From contig JBEKRL010000003.1 in assembly GCA_049518775.1 (NCBI GenBank), forward strand, positions 13,360 to 77,359: 64,000 nt of DNA, written 5' to 3'. The stretch comes from Bog-877 sp049518775 (GTDB taxonomy: Bacteria > Chloroflexota > Dormibacteria > Aeolococcales > Bog-877). The translations under genes and the position numbers were made by a program. This document shows, piece after piece, positions 26,788 through 35,678 of this stretch. Position 1 is the first letter of the stretch. The number at the start of each line of letters is the position of its first letter. Under the pieces are notes generated by a model. The model was not told the origin of the DNA and did not search any database. It was given only the letters and a program-made list of their open reading frames with translations.

Positions 26788-28503
26788 TCAGAGTAGGCTG
26801 ACCACTGACACCACCCGAGGGCGCCAGGCTCCCCCGTGGGCCAGGTGGGCAGTCATGGCCTGAGTCGTCGCACGACCCACCTCGGCGACGTCGTGGAAGG
26901 CCCGCTCGCGCTCGCGGATCATCCGCCGCACGCGGGCCTTTCCTTCGTCGACTACTCGCCGCTCCTCAAGGGAGGCACCCCCCACCACCAGGGCCTCTGG
27001 CCCGGCGGCCAAGCGGCTGAGGGACCGGTCCATGGTCACCGAAACCACCACCACCAGCCCATCCGCGGGCCCGGCCGCGGACGCAGTGGGCGGCGCTCCG
27101 TCCCCTCCGAGGGTCCGGCCGTCAGCGTCGATGGGGACGGCGCCGACACCCACGCTGCCGGCGACCCACTGCTGGTCGGGAGACAGTTCCAGGACGGTAC
27201 CGTTCTCGACGACCGCGACAGTCTCCTTGGGCAGGCCGGCCAGGCCGGCCAGGCGAGCGTGGGCGACCAGGTGGCGCGGCTCACCGTGGACGGGGACGAA
27301 GGCCCGGGGACGGAGCAGGTGGAGGATGAACCTGAGCTCCTCCGCGGAACCGTGCCCGCTGGCGTGTACCCCGTCGCGGCTCCCCGCCAGTACCTGCACT
27401 CCCTGCCCGACCAGGCTGTTCACGATCCTGCTCACGGTCGCCTCATTGCCGGGCACCGGGTTGGCCGCCAGGACCACGGTGTCGTCCTCACGGACCCGGA
27501 TGAATGGGTGAGTGCCGGCGGCTATCCGGCTGAGCGCCGCCAGCGGCTCGCCCTGCGACCCGGTCGCCAGTAGGCAGAGCTGGGAAGGGGGTATTCCGGG
27601 CAACTCCCGCGGTGAGGCCAGCAGGCCGGGCGCAAGGTCGAGGTAGCCCAGCCCCGCCGCGGTGTCGGCGTTGCGGACCATGCTCTGCCCCACCAGGCAG
27701 CAGCGCCGACCGACCTCTCGGGCCAGCTCCAGGGTCTGCCGCATCCGCGCCAGGTTGCTGGCGAAGGTGACCACCACCACCCGACCGGGTGCCTCGGTCA
27801 GCGCGCGCCTCAGCGCCGGTCGCACCGTCAGCTCCGATGGGGTCAGCCCGGGAAGGGTGGCGTTGGTGCTGTCGCTGAGCAGCAGCCTGACCCCCTGGTC
27901 GCCCAGCTCAGCCAGGCGCCGAAGGTCGGGACCGCGTCCCCCCACCGGGGAGTGGTCGAGCTTGAAGTCCCCGGTGTGAACCACCAGGCCGGCCGAGGTC
28001 TGGATCGCCAGCCCGCAGCTGCCGGGCACGCTATGGGTCATGTGGACCAGCTCCACCACCAGCTCCCCCGCCGAGAAGGGCACCCCCAGATCCACTTCGT
28101 GAAGCCGGGCCCGGCCCGCGTAGCCGCGTCGGTCCAGCTTGTTGCGGAGCAACCCGATGGTCATCGCTGTGCCGTACACCGGCACGTCCAGCTCAGGTAG
28201 ATAGAAGGGCAGAGCCCCGATGTGGTCCTCATGCCCGTGAGTGAGCAGTACCGCCCGGACCCTACTCAGCCGGGTCCTCAGGAAGCCAATGTCGGGCAGC
28301 ACCACGTCGACCCCTGAGGCCTCCTGCTCGGGGAAGGCGAGCCCGGCGTCGATCACCACCACGTCCTGACCCACCTCCAGGAGGGAGAGGTTCTTCCCGA
28401 TCTCACCCACACCGCCAAGCGGGACGAACCGCAGCAGCCCCGGAGCCGGCGCCGCCAGGGGGCTCCCACCGGCGGCAGCCGGATGAAGCCTAGAAGAGAC
28501 CAA
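26788..28503 (-). CDS. rnj: Ribonuclease J
   Basis: Metallo-beta-lactamase/beta-CASP nuclease with 5'-3' exo- and endonuclease activity. Motifs: FVPLGGVGEIGKNLSLLEV, the metal-binding VLLTHGHEDHIGALPF, HMTHSVPGSCGLAI, VVHTGDFKLDHSPV, LLLSDSTNA, LLATGSQGEPLAALSRIA and FVPVHGEPRHLVAHA. The frame is open to 28596, but a TTG at 28503, slightly overlapping the udg end, gives 571 residues and removes an arginine-rich non-conserved stretch. The C-terminal domain resembles the family. It stands between udg and dac on the same strand. Confidence 0.92.
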   Translation of the reverse strand: MVSSRLHPAAAGGSPLAAPAPGLLRFVPLGGVGEIGKNLSLLEVGQDVVVIDAGLAFPEQEASGVDVVLPDIGFLRTRLSRVRAVLLTHGHEDHIGALPFYLPELDVPVYGTAMTIGLLRNKLDRRGYAGRARLHEVDLGVPFSAGELVVELVHMTHSVPGSCGLAIQTSAGLVVHTGDFKLDHSPVGGRGPDLRRLAELGDQGVRLLLSDSTNATLPGLTPSELTVRPALRRALTEAPGRVVVVTFASNLARMRQTLELAREVGRRCCLVGQSMVRNADTAAGLGYLDLAPGLLASPRELPGIPPSQLCLLATGSQGEPLAALSRIAAGTHPFIRVREDDTVVLAANPVPGNEATVSRIVNSLVGQGVQVLAGSRDGVHASGHGSAEELRFILHLLRPRAFVPVHGEPRHLVAHARLAGLAGLPKETVAVVENGTVLELSPDQQWVAGSVGVGAVPIDADGRTLGGDGAPPTASAAGPADGLVVVVSVTMDRSLSRLAAGPEALVVGGASLEERRVVDEGKARVRRMIRERERAFHDVAEVGRATTQAMTAHLAHGGAWRPRVVSVVSLL

Positions 28504-29155
28504 GCTGCTCGGCGCTCGGGGTCGTCTCCGCCGGGGCCGGCGGCGCCGCGACCGGGGCGCTCTCCAGGTGGGCCCTGAGCTGCCGGAAATCCTCACGGAG
28601 CACCGAGAGCAGGGCCCCGTTGTAGAGCGCCGCCGCCGGGTGGTAACAGGGCATGTAGGCCCGGCTCCCGCTGCGGATCACCTTCCCGTGGGCCCGCGAG
28701 ATGCCCGGCGCTCCCGGCAGCAGCCGCTGCAGGGCATGCCGTCCCAGCACCAGGATCACCTCGGGCTTGAGCACCTCGATCTGGTCGTCTAGGTAGCCGG
28801 CGCAGGCCTCGACCTCCTCGGGCAGTGGGTCCCGGTTGCCAGGCGGGCGGGACTTCAGCACGTTGGTGATGAAGATGTCGTCCCGGCTCAGACCGATCTC
28901 CTCCAGGAGCTCGGTGAGCAGCCGTCCGGCCGCGCCCACGAAGGGCCTGCCCTCGAGGTCCTCTCGCTCCCCGGGAGCCTCCCCCACCGCCATGAGCCGG
29001 GCAGTGGCAGGTCCGGTCCCCGGCACCCCCTGGGTCCGGCTGCGGTGGAGCGCGCACCTGGTGCAGGACCTCACCTGGACGGCGATCTCGTCCAGGCGGG
29101 CCTGCGCCCTCTCGGCGCCGCCGGGCGCCGGGTCAGGAGCCGTGAGGCTGCTCAC
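28490..29155 (-). CDS. udg: Type-4 (iron-sulfur) uracil-DNA glycosylase
   Basis: Removes uracil from DNA, the first step of base excision repair. Motifs: VGEAPGEREDLEGRPFVGAAG (water-activating region), FITNVLKSRPPGNRDP and MPCYHPAAAL. Four Cys suited to a 4Fe-4S cluster are in SCTRCALH, EACAGYL and MPCYHP, as in family 4 enzymes. GTG 29155 gives 221 residues, overlapping the pnp end by 23 bp; an upstream extension to 29260 would lie fully inside pnp and is not family-like. Confidence 0.92.
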   Translation of the reverse strand: MSSLTAPDPAPGGAERAQARLDEIAVQVRSCTRCALHRSRTQGVPGTGPATARLMAVGEAPGEREDLEGRPFVGAAGRLLTELLEEIGLSRDDIFITNVLKSRPPGNRDPLPEEVEACAGYLDDQIEVLKPEVILVLGRHALQRLLPGAPGISRAHGKVIRSGSRAYMPCYHPAAALYNGALLSVLREDFRQLRAHLESAPVAAPPAPAETTPSAEQLGLF

Positions 29156-31301
29156 CGTCACGTGGACCTGTTGGGGGCGGGCTGCCAGCGCCGCGCTCGC
29201 CCCGTCCGGCCAGCTCCAGGATGGCCTGCTTGCGGGACAGGTTGACCCGGCCCCGGTCATCGATCTCGGTCACCTTGACCATGATCTCGTCACCGATGCT
29301 GACCACATCCTCGACCTTGCCCACCCGCTGCTCGGCCAGCTGGGAGATGTGGACCAGGCCGTCCTGTCGAGGCAGAATCTCGACGAAGGCGCCGAAGGGC
29401 ATGATCCGGACCACCTTGCCCTTGTAGATCCGGCCCACCTCCACCGACTCGGTGAGGTCGCGGATCATCGCCACCGCCCGCTCCATCGCCTCCTCGTCGA
29501 CCGTGGCCAGGAAGACCTTCCCGTCGTCCTCGATGTCGATCTGGCAGCCGGTCTCCTCCTGGATCCGGCGGATGGTCTTGCCACCAGGCCCAATCAGGTC
29601 GCGGATCTTGTCGGGGTGGATATGCAGGGTGATGATCCGAGGTGCGTGGATGGACATCGCCTGGCGCGGGGCTGAGATGGCCTCGGCCATCTTGTCGAGG
29701 ATGTGAAGCCTCCCCTGCCGTGCCTGCTCCAGGGCCTGGCGGAAGAGCTCCGAGCTGAGGCCCCGAGCCTTCATGTCCATCTGCAGGGCGGTCACTCCCT
29801 TGCGCGTCCCGGCGACCTTGAAGTCCATGTCGCCGAGGGCGTCCTCCATGCCCTGGATGTCGGAGAGGATGGCGTAGCGCGACGGGTCGTTCGCGTCGGT
29901 GATTAGTCCCATGGCGATGCCCCCGACCGGGGCCGCGATGGGGACCCCCGCGTCCATCAGGGACAGGGTGCTGCCGCAGACACTCGCCATCGAGGTGCTT
30001 CCGTTGCTGGAGAGGATCTCGGTCACGATCCGGATCACGTAGGGGAACTCGTCGGCGGGCGGAACCATGATCTTCACCGCCCGCTCCGCCAGAGCCCCGT
30101 GCCCAATCTCCCGACGGCCGGGGGAACGCAGCGGCCTGGCCTCACCAACCGAGAAGGGCGGGAAGTTGTAGTGGTGCATGTAGCGCTTGAACTCTTCCAA
30201 GCCCAGCCCGTCGAGCCTCTGCTGATCCGACAGGGTGCCCAGAGTGACCACCGAGAGAGCCTGGGTCTGCCCCCTCGTGAACACGGCGCTTCCGTGAGCC
30301 CTGGGCAGCACCCCGACCTCACACCAGATCGGCCGGATCTCGTCGGTCCTGCGCCCGTCAGGGCGCATCCCGCGGTCGAGGATCGCCCGGCGGACGGCCG
30401 ACTTCAAGACCGCCTCGAAAGCGGTCGCGATGTCGCCGGCCCCGTCCGGGAACCTCGGGGTCAGCTCTGCCACCACGTCCGAGCGGAGCCTGTCGACCCG
30501 GGTGTCGCGCTGGGCCTTGTCGCTCTCCACGAAGACCCGGTCGATCCTCTCAGCGGCAATCTCCGCCACCGCGGCCCTCAGCTCAGCGGGCACCCCCACG
30601 TGGAGGTACTCCATGTCGGGCTTTCCCACCTTGGCGACCAGCTCGTCGATCAGCGAGATCAACTCGCGGATCCGCTCGTGGGCCCGGGCCAGCGCCTGCA
30701 CCAGGATCTCCTCCGAAACCTCGTTGGCGCCGGCCTCCACCATGTTGATGGAATCGCGGGTCCCCGCCACCACCAGGTCCAGCTGGCCACGTTCGATGTC
30801 GGGCATGCTGGGGTTCTCCACCAGCTCTCCATCGAACAGTCCCATCCGGACTGCGGCGACCGGGCCGTCATGAGGGATGTCGCTGATGGCCACCGCTGCC
30901 CCAGCTCCGACCAGGGCCAGGATGGTGGGGTCGTGGACCTGGTCGGTGGAGAGCACCGTGGCCACGATCTGGACGTCGTTGCGGAAGTCCTTGGGGAAGA
31001 GCGGCCGCATGGGGCGATCGATCATCCTGGAGGTCAGGGTTGCCGCCTCGGAGGGCCTCGCCTCCCGGCGCATGAAGGCGCCCGGGATCCGGCCCACCGA
31101 GTACATCTTCTCCTCGTAGTCGCAGGTCAGAGGGAAGAAGTCGATGCCCGGCCGGGGCGCACTGCTGGCGGTGGCGGTGACCAGCACCACCGTGTCGCCG
31201 TGGCGCACCCAGACCGCGCCGTTGGCCTGACCGGCCATCCAGCCGGTCTCGATGCTCAGTTCCGAGCCGTCAAAGGTGCGCGAAACAACTGTCTTTTCCA
31301 C
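29133..31301 (-). CDS. pnp: Polyribonucleotide nucleotidyltransferase (PNPase)
   Basis: Phosphorolytic 3'-5' exoribonuclease. 722 residues: two RNase PH domains with FFPLTCDYEEKMYSVGRIPG, FMRREARPSEAATLTSRMID and RRGQTQAL-type sequence (FTRGQTQALSVVTLG), then a KH domain (IRDLIGPGGKTIRRIQEETG) and an S1 domain (VGRIYKGKVVRIMPFGAFVEILPRQDGLVHIS). The frame is open further upstream; GTG 31301 with GGGGAGG upstream matches the family's N-terminus. It follows rpsO, the classical rpsO-pnp order. Confidence 0.97.
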   Translation of the reverse strand: MEKTVVSRTFDGSELSIETGWMAGQANGAVWVRHGDTVVLVTATASSAPRPGIDFFPLTCDYEEKMYSVGRIPGAFMRREARPSEAATLTSRMIDRPMRPLFPKDFRNDVQIVATVLSTDQVHDPTILALVGAGAAVAISDIPHDGPVAAVRMGLFDGELVENPSMPDIERGQLDLVVAGTRDSINMVEAGANEVSEEILVQALARAHERIRELISLIDELVAKVGKPDMEYLHVGVPAELRAAVAEIAAERIDRVFVESDKAQRDTRVDRLRSDVVAELTPRFPDGAGDIATAFEAVLKSAVRRAILDRGMRPDGRRTDEIRPIWCEVGVLPRAHGSAVFTRGQTQALSVVTLGTLSDQQRLDGLGLEEFKRYMHHYNFPPFSVGEARPLRSPGRREIGHGALAERAVKIMVPPADEFPYVIRIVTEILSSNGSTSMASVCGSTLSLMDAGVPIAAPVGGIAMGLITDANDPSRYAILSDIQGMEDALGDMDFKVAGTRKGVTALQMDMKARGLSSELFRQALEQARQGRLHILDKMAEAISAPRQAMSIHAPRIITLHIHPDKIRDLIGPGGKTIRRIQEETGCQIDIEDDGKVFLATVDEEAMERAVAMIRDLTESVEVGRIYKGKVVRIMPFGAFVEILPRQDGLVHISQLAEQRVGKVEDVVSIGDEIMVKVTEIDDRGRVNLSRKQAILELAGRGERGAGSPPPTGPRDGEQPHGS

Positions 31302-31345
31302 AAGGTGCCTCCCCGCGGCCCCGGCCCGGTGAGGGAGAAGACCTC

Positions 31346-31364
31346 GCACCGGCGGAGCCGGCGC
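31346..31364 (-). promoter_or_regulatory. Stem-loop in the pnp leader
   Basis: GCGCCGGC-TCC-GCCGGTGC on the minus strand: eight pairs including one G-U, loop of three, about 45 bases before the pnp start. pnp leaders in other bacteria carry RNase III-processed hairpins used in autoregulation; the same use here is a guess. Confidence 0.4.
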
Positions 31365-31485
31365 GGTTGAAAAGAGGGGATGAGAGCTGAACTTCGGTTC
31401 GGCTCCGATCGCCAGTCTCCAACCGCGCGCTGGTCGCCCGGGTGAGGTCTGCCGCCACTCCCGTGGGCAGAGTCCGCGGTCGTAC

Positions 31486-31531
31486 AAAAGGACCGGCGCT
31501 CGGTTGCGATCGAGTCAGCCGGATATCGGTC
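31486..31531 (-). terminator. Probable terminator or attenuator after rpsO
   Basis: On the minus strand GACC/GGTC and GGC/GCC pair outside a CTCG/CGAG stem with loop, followed by CTTTTG. It starts right after the rpsO stop and would reduce read-through into pnp. Confidence 0.5.
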
Positions 31532-31535
31532 GACG

Positions 31536-31802
31536 TCAGTGGCGCAGCCCCAGCTTGGCGATGAGGGCGCGGTAACGAGCGATGTCCACCCGCATCAGGT
31601 AGTCCAGCAACCGCCGCCTCTTTCCCACCAGCTTCAGCAGGCCACGCCGGGTGTGGTGATCCTTGGGGTGAACCTTGAGGTGCTCGGTGAGCTCCCGGAT
31701 GCGCTCGCTGAAGATGGCGATCTGGACCTCTGGCGAGCCGGTATCGCTCTCGTGCTGGCGGTGATCCTGGATCACCGCGGCCTTGGCTTCCCCTTGAAGC
31801 AT
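31536..31802 (-). CDS. rpsO: 30S ribosomal protein S15
   Basis: 88 residues, standard length. It binds 16S rRNA helix junctions in the platform. Recognisable by HESDTGSPEVQIAIFSERI, LTEHLKVHPKDHHTRRGLL and KLVGKRRRLLDYL. ATG start at 31802. The next gene on the strand is pnp, 235 bp away across two hairpins. Confidence 0.98.
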   Translation of the reverse strand: MLQGEAKAAVIQDHRQHESDTGSPEVQIAIFSERIRELTEHLKVHPKDHHTRRGLLKLVGKRRRLLDYLMRVDIARYRALIAKLGLRH

Positions 31803-31998
31803 GCTTGGGCGAATCTCCTTCAGTCACCACGAGGCCCGCCCACACGGAAATTCCGGCTCGAGCTGAGCTCCGGGACCGCGTGAGCATAGCACAAGCCCTA
31901 GAGCGCTCCCGCGGACCGCGCCCCACCTCGCCGGAGCCTGTGGGCATCGCTCGCGACGACCGTCCGTCCCGGCCGCCCCGCCGCCCCCAGGGACCCGG

Positions 31999-32076
31999 TG
32001 GGGTGGCTAGAGGGACTCGAACCCTCGACCTCCAGGGCCACAACCTGGCACTCTAACCAACTGAGCTATAGCCACC
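31999..32076 (-). tRNA. tRNA-His(GTG)
   Basis: Clover-leaf with anticodon GTG in loop TTGTGGC. Acceptor GTGGCTA/TAGCCAC is extended by encoded G-1 (32076) opposite C73 (32002), the histidine identity pair. CCA is encoded (31999-32001). Confidence 0.97.
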
Positions 32077-32129
32077 GCGAGGGGCCAAATTATAGGAGCG
32101 GCCCCAAACTCCTCTCAGCAAGGAACCCC

Positions 32130-32618
32130 ATGCCCGTCACCACTCCCCCCGCCGACGCCGACGCCGACGCCCAGGCGATGCGCAGGGCGCTCCGGCTGGC
32201 CCGGGCCGCGGGAAGACGGGGCGAGGTGCCGATCGGGGCCGTGGTCGTGTACCAGGGCCGGGTCATCGCCGCGGCCTCCAACCGGGTGGAGCGCTCCCGG
32301 GACGCCTCGGCGCACGCCGAGCTGCTCGCGCTGCGCCAAGCGGCCGCCAGGCTCCAGTCCTGGCGGCTCCACGGCTGCACCCTCTACTCCACCCTGGAGC
32401 CCTGCCCGATGTGCGCGGGAGCCCTGCTCCTGGCTCGGATCGACGAGGTCGTCTACGGCGCCGATGATCCTCGCAAAGGCGCCTACCGGACCGTCTACGA
32501 CGTCCTGGGCAACCCCTCCGGCAACCACCACCCAGTGGTCCGCCCTGGCTGTGAGGCCGAGTCGGCTTCGGCCCTGCTCCAACGCTTCTTCCGAAGCCTG
32601 CGCGACCCTGGAGGCTGA
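32130..32618 (+). CDS. tadA: tRNA-specific adenosine deaminase TadA
   Basis: Converts wobble A34 to inosine in tRNA-Arg(ACG). 162 residues. Zinc/catalytic motif ASAHAELLALRQAA (HAE) and EPCPMCAGALLLARI (PCxxC); then VYGADDPRKGAYRT. ATG 32130 with AAGGA 6 bases upstream; frames open further upstream run through tRNA-His and are not real. A short GACGCC repeat codes for ADADADA near the N-terminus. It overlaps no gene, and the next gene starts 2 bases after its stop. Confidence 0.95.
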   Translation: MPVTTPPADADADAQAMRRALRLARAAGRRGEVPIGAVVVYQGRVIAAASNRVERSRDASAHAELLALRQAAARLQSWRLHGCTLYSTLEPCPMCAGALLLARIDEVVYGADDPRKGAYRTVYDVLGNPSGNHHPVVRPGCEAESASALLQRFFRSLRDPGG

Positions 32619-32619
32619 G

Positions 32620-33483
32620 TTGTCCGCCGGCCTCCCCGCGCCGCTCCCAACCACGGTCGCCGGACTGCCCGGGATCCACACCCTCGCCAGAGGGCCCCGG
32701 CGGCAGCTCACGATCCTGCTGGCCCACGGCGTACTCTGCGACCACACCTTCCTCGAGCCATGGGTGGCCTGGTTCGGAGCGGCCGGGTTCGACACCTACG
32801 CCGTCTCCCGTAGGGGACGTCAGGGCCAGCCGCCGCTCCACTCGGACGGCGTCACCTTCGAGGACTTCCTCAGCGACACCCGCAGAGCCGCAGGGGCACT
32901 GCCCCATCCCCTCCTCCTGGTGGGTCACAGCTTGGGCGGAATCCTGGCGCTCAAGGCGGCCGAGCAGGGAGCCTGCGAGGCGGTGGCGCTGCTCGCCCCC
33001 GTCCCTCCACGGGGGATCATTCCGCTGGGCCGTATTCGCGACCTGCCGCCACAGCTGGCCCAGGTGGGATCGCTCCTGAGCGGAGGCACCTTCTACCCCA
33101 GCTTCCGGCAGGCCACCGCCATGTTCATGGGGCGGATCCCTCAACCGCAGCGCCGGGATCTGTACCGGCGCTACACCCCGGACTCCGCTCGAGCGGTGCG
33201 GACCACCTACATCCCCGGGGTCCGCGTCGACCCATCTCGAATGAGGGTTCCGCTGCTCTGCCTGGTCGGCGCGGAGGACGCCACCATCCCCCCCAAGACC
33301 GTCGCCCGGCTCGCTCAACGCTATGGCGGCCACTTTCACAGCCTCTCGGGCCACGCCCACGAACTGGTCGCCGAGCCACGATGGCAGGAGGTGGCCCAGG
33401 TGATCGCGAGCTGGGCCGAGGGGATAGCCCCCAACCTCGCGCCCGAGGCCGGAGGCCAGGCGACCGCCAGGCCGCGAGCCTGA
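32620..33483 (+). CDS. Alpha/beta-fold hydrolase
   Basis: 287 residues with the classical triad frame: nucleophile elbow LLLVGHSLGGILAL, acid in CLVGAEDATIPPKTV, and the base in LSGHAHELVAEP. An oxyanion-type HG sits in LLAHGVLCDHTF. TTG 32620, immediately after the tadA stop, is the likely start, since upstream residues belong to tadA in another frame. The substrate is unknown; it may be an esterase, lactonase or monoacylglycerol lipase-like enzyme. Cotranscription with tadA is likely from the spacing. Confidence 0.85.
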   Translation: MSAGLPAPLPTTVAGLPGIHTLARGPRRQLTILLAHGVLCDHTFLEPWVAWFGAAGFDTYAVSRRGRQGQPPLHSDGVTFEDFLSDTRRAAGALPHPLLLVGHSLGGILALKAAEQGACEAVALLAPVPPRGIIPLGRIRDLPPQLAQVGSLLSGGTFYPSFRQATAMFMGRIPQPQRRDLYRRYTPDSARAVRTTYIPGVRVDPSRMRVPLLCLVGAEDATIPPKTVARLAQRYGGHFHSLSGHAHELVAEPRWQEVAQVIASWAEGIAPNLAPEAGGQATARPRA

Positions 33484-33532
33484 ACTGAGGGCCTGGGAGC
33501 GCGACCCCGGTCCTACAATCGCTCCGGGCCGA

Positions 33533-33618
33533 GGAGAGGTGTCCGAGTGGTTTAAGGTGCCGCTCTCGAAAAGCGGTGTGGTTACAAGCCACCGCGGGTT
33601 CGAATCCCGCCCTCTCCG
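33533..33618 (+). tRNA. tRNA-Ser(CGA)
   Basis: Type II tRNA with a long variable arm. Acceptor GGAGAGG/CCTCTCC, anticodon stem CCGCT/AGCGG with loop CTCGAAA (anticodon CGA), T arm GCGGGTTCGAATCCCGC, discriminator G. CCA is not encoded. A TACAAT -10 lies at about 33514. Confidence 0.97.
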
Positions 33619-33936
33619 CCGGACTCCCCTGGGGCTGAGGCCCTCCTCCCGCACCGCGGCCGGGCTCGCCGGCTGCAACCGTCCCCGCTCGGCCAGGCGC
33701 CCGCGGCCACCCCCACCGCCGACCCTTCGGCCGGCGAGCGCCGCTCCGATGACGTCGACACCCCGACTAGGACGAGGGCGAGACCGGTGGCGACCCCAGC
33801 GAGACGACGCCGCCCACCGCGGGCCGGTGAGGTTCCGACAGCGTCAGCCTGGCCGGCGGGACGATCTCGGGCCACGCCGCCACGGGCTTGGTCTCTCAGG
33901 ACGTTGCATCCCGCGGTCGGCCGGAGTCCAATCCGA
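33619..33936. other. 318 bp without a recognisable gene
   Basis: GC-rich spacer between tRNA-Ser(CGA) and the small acidic protein gene. A minus-strand frame includes a short hydrophobic stretch (GVATGLALVLVGV), but no start with a ribosome binding site was found. Nothing further is recognised. Confidence 0.4.
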
Positions 33937-34290
33937 CTACTCGACCAGGTGCAGCGCCGCCTCCTCTGCCGGAAGTTCGTCGTCCTCCTCGTCCAGCTCC
34001 TCGCTGCCGTAGAGGTCACGCTCCGGTTCCTCACCCTCGACGATTTCCAGACCGTGGGGGACCGGTCGCTGGGACCGGTCGGGCTCCTCCGCCCGCAACC
34101 GCTCGTCGAGGGACTCACCAGCGCTCCGGGGGCGCGGTTCTCGCAGCGAGATGTCCCGCGGCCGGTTCTCATCCCCGACAATCTCGGCCGGGTCCGGCTC
34201 CTCGTGTCCCGGAAACGAGCTGCTATCGGCCGGGGCGTCGTTCCACGGTAGGTCCTCTTCCGCGCGCCGATCCGATCGCCGCTGCCCCAT
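33937..34290 (-). CDS. Small acidic hypothetical protein (DUF5709-like)
   Basis: 117 residues, very rich in Glu, Asp, Arg and Pro, with no membrane segment and probably disordered. The segment SAGESLDERLRAEEPD recalls the GETLDQRLAQEEPE-type motif of actinobacterial DUF5709 proteins; the C-terminus is GSEELDEEDDELPAEEAA. The frame is open to 34533, but ATG 34290 has a strong GGAGG site 4-8 bases upstream, and composition changes there. Function unknown. It neighbours a PRC-barrel protein between two tRNA-Ser genes. Confidence 0.65.
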   Translation of the reverse strand: MGQRRSDRRAEEDLPWNDAPADSSSFPGHEEPDPAEIVGDENRPRDISLREPRPRSAGESLDERLRAEEPDRSQRPVPHGLEIVEGEEPERDLYGSEELDEEDDELPAEEAALHLVE

Positions 34291-34952
34291 CACTCCTCCC
34301 CGGTTGCCCACGCTCAGCCCCACGAGGCGGACCACGCCACCTTTCACAGAGTAGCGCGTCGCCCCAGGCACGTCGCTACGGAGGAGCTGAGCCGCCAAGC
34401 CCACCACCTTGGGAGACAGGCGCAAGGCGGAGCGCACTGCCCAAAGCTGCAGCCCCAGGCTGCAGCGGTCGCGCTCCGCTCGGGGCACCTGGCCGCGCCG
34501 GTGACCCAGCTCTCGGCCCCCTCGCGGACCCACCTGCCGGCACTCTGGGCGACGTCGACTCCTTGACGCCGAGACACCTCAGGCTCCGCCGGTTCCGCCA
34601 CCGCGATTCCGCCTGACCGGCGCTCTTCCCTTACCGTCGACGGTTGCCCCACTCCGCCAGCGCCGAGTTGGGCCCATGGCTCCGGCGAGCTTGCCCATCC
34701 GCGGCCCCAACCGGCTGCTGACCCGCGACCGCCAAGCTGCTTGCCCCGGCCCGTCGCCTTCCCCGCGGTGACGGCTGTGCCTGCACAGCCACGCAGATGC
34801 CAGCTCCCGCAGCCAGCGAGCATGGCCAGCAGATACGGGAGTCGGGACCCAGCCCCTGCCGCCGTGGGCCTGATGGCGCTGCCCGGCCGCCAGTGCCCCG
34901 GCCACCACAAGGCCAGGAGACCGGAATGACCCGCGCCGAGCCGCCCTTGGAC
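34291..34952. other. 660 bp without a supported gene; perfect hairpin inside
   Basis: Frames here (for example minus 34344-34910) are rich in Trp, Cys, Gly and Arg and match nothing. A 9-bp inverted repeat GCTGCAGCC / GGCTGCAGC (34446-34454 and 34458-34466) with a 3-base loop is the only clear structure. Confidence 0.45.
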
Positions 34953-35309
34953 TCAGTGGCGGATCAGCCGCCGGCCCCCGGCGCTCGACGCCGCAACGTA
35001 GGGCATCCCGTAGTACTGGAAGAGCCTTGCCTCATCGTCGGGAGACAGGTCGCCACCCTGTTCCATGCTGGGCGCCCGGCTCACCTCCGCCTTCAGCCGG
35101 CCCACCTTGAGATAACTCTGGCCCACCGATGCCTGCTCGGTGGGAACGAAGGTGAGGTGGCGACCGAAAAGTCCGGTGTGGACGGTGACGAAGAGCGGCT
35201 CATCGCTCTCGGCGTCGAAGTACACATCCTCCAGCCGGCCGATCTCCTCACCGTCCGGATCGATAACATCCTTGCCCTCAAGTTCCCGGATGTTCTCAAG
35301 TCCGCTCAA
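34953..35309 (-). CDS. PRC-barrel domain protein
   Basis: 118 residues. The PRC-barrel (about residues 3-75) contains LEGKDVIDPDGEEIGRLEDV, DEPLFVTVHTGLFG and TFVPTEQASVGQSYLKV; a tail follows with SPDDEARLFQYYGMPY, a motif often seen after the barrel in actinobacterial and chloroflexal stress-associated PRC proteins. TTG start at 35309 with AAGGAGG 6 bases upstream; the frame open to 35621 is not conserved. Function unknown, cytoplasmic. Confidence 0.85.
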   Translation of the reverse strand: MSGLENIRELEGKDVIDPDGEEIGRLEDVYFDAESDEPLFVTVHTGLFGRHLTFVPTEQASVGQSYLKVGRLKAEVSRAPSMEQGGDLSPDDEARLFQYYGMPYVAASSAGGRRLIRH

Positions 35310-35678
35310 CGTCTTCCTCCTTCGGCCCGTCTCTGACGCTGCCCCAACACTACCCCGGCCAGGGCCCCAGCTGGGTCCCTGGCGGGAGCGGACGCACACT
35401 CGGGAGTCAGCCGTCCGCGCAGGGGCCGGGCCGAGCGCGCCACCTGGGCGGAGAAGCCCCTCGGTTGCCTCGGCTGGACGGCCGTCCGAGGGCCCGTCTC
35501 TGCCGTCAGCGGCTCTCCAGGGCCGCAGGCCCGCCACATCTTCTGAGCCTTGGGCGGCCGCCAGCAGCGGGTCCCGCCCCCACCCAGCTGGCCAACCCCG
35601 AGTCACCACCGTCGAGCACACGACGCAGGTAGCTTCTCACCAGGCCACCCGGGCCGCGGTCTGGCTAGAATCCGCCCG
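35310..35678. other. 369 bp without a recognisable gene
   Basis: Upstream region of the PRC-barrel gene and of tRNA-Ser(GGA). A TAGAAT element at 35666-35671 is a good -10 for the tRNA. No protein-coding frame is supported. Confidence 0.45.

Noticed and set aside
31998..32129. Extension of tadA upstream into tRNA-His
   Set aside because: The residues encode the antisense of tRNA-His, a classic false start; ATG 32130 has a good ribosome binding site.
34446..34466. GCTGCAGCC hairpin read as a terminator
   Set aside because: No U-tract follows on either strand and no gene end is near, so only the inverted repeat is reported.
33619..35678. SRP RNA, tmRNA or RNase P RNA in the tRNA-rich region
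   Set aside because: I looked for their conserved cores (for example GGAAGCAGC or GAGGAAAGTC-like segments) and did not see them; a covariance search would decide.
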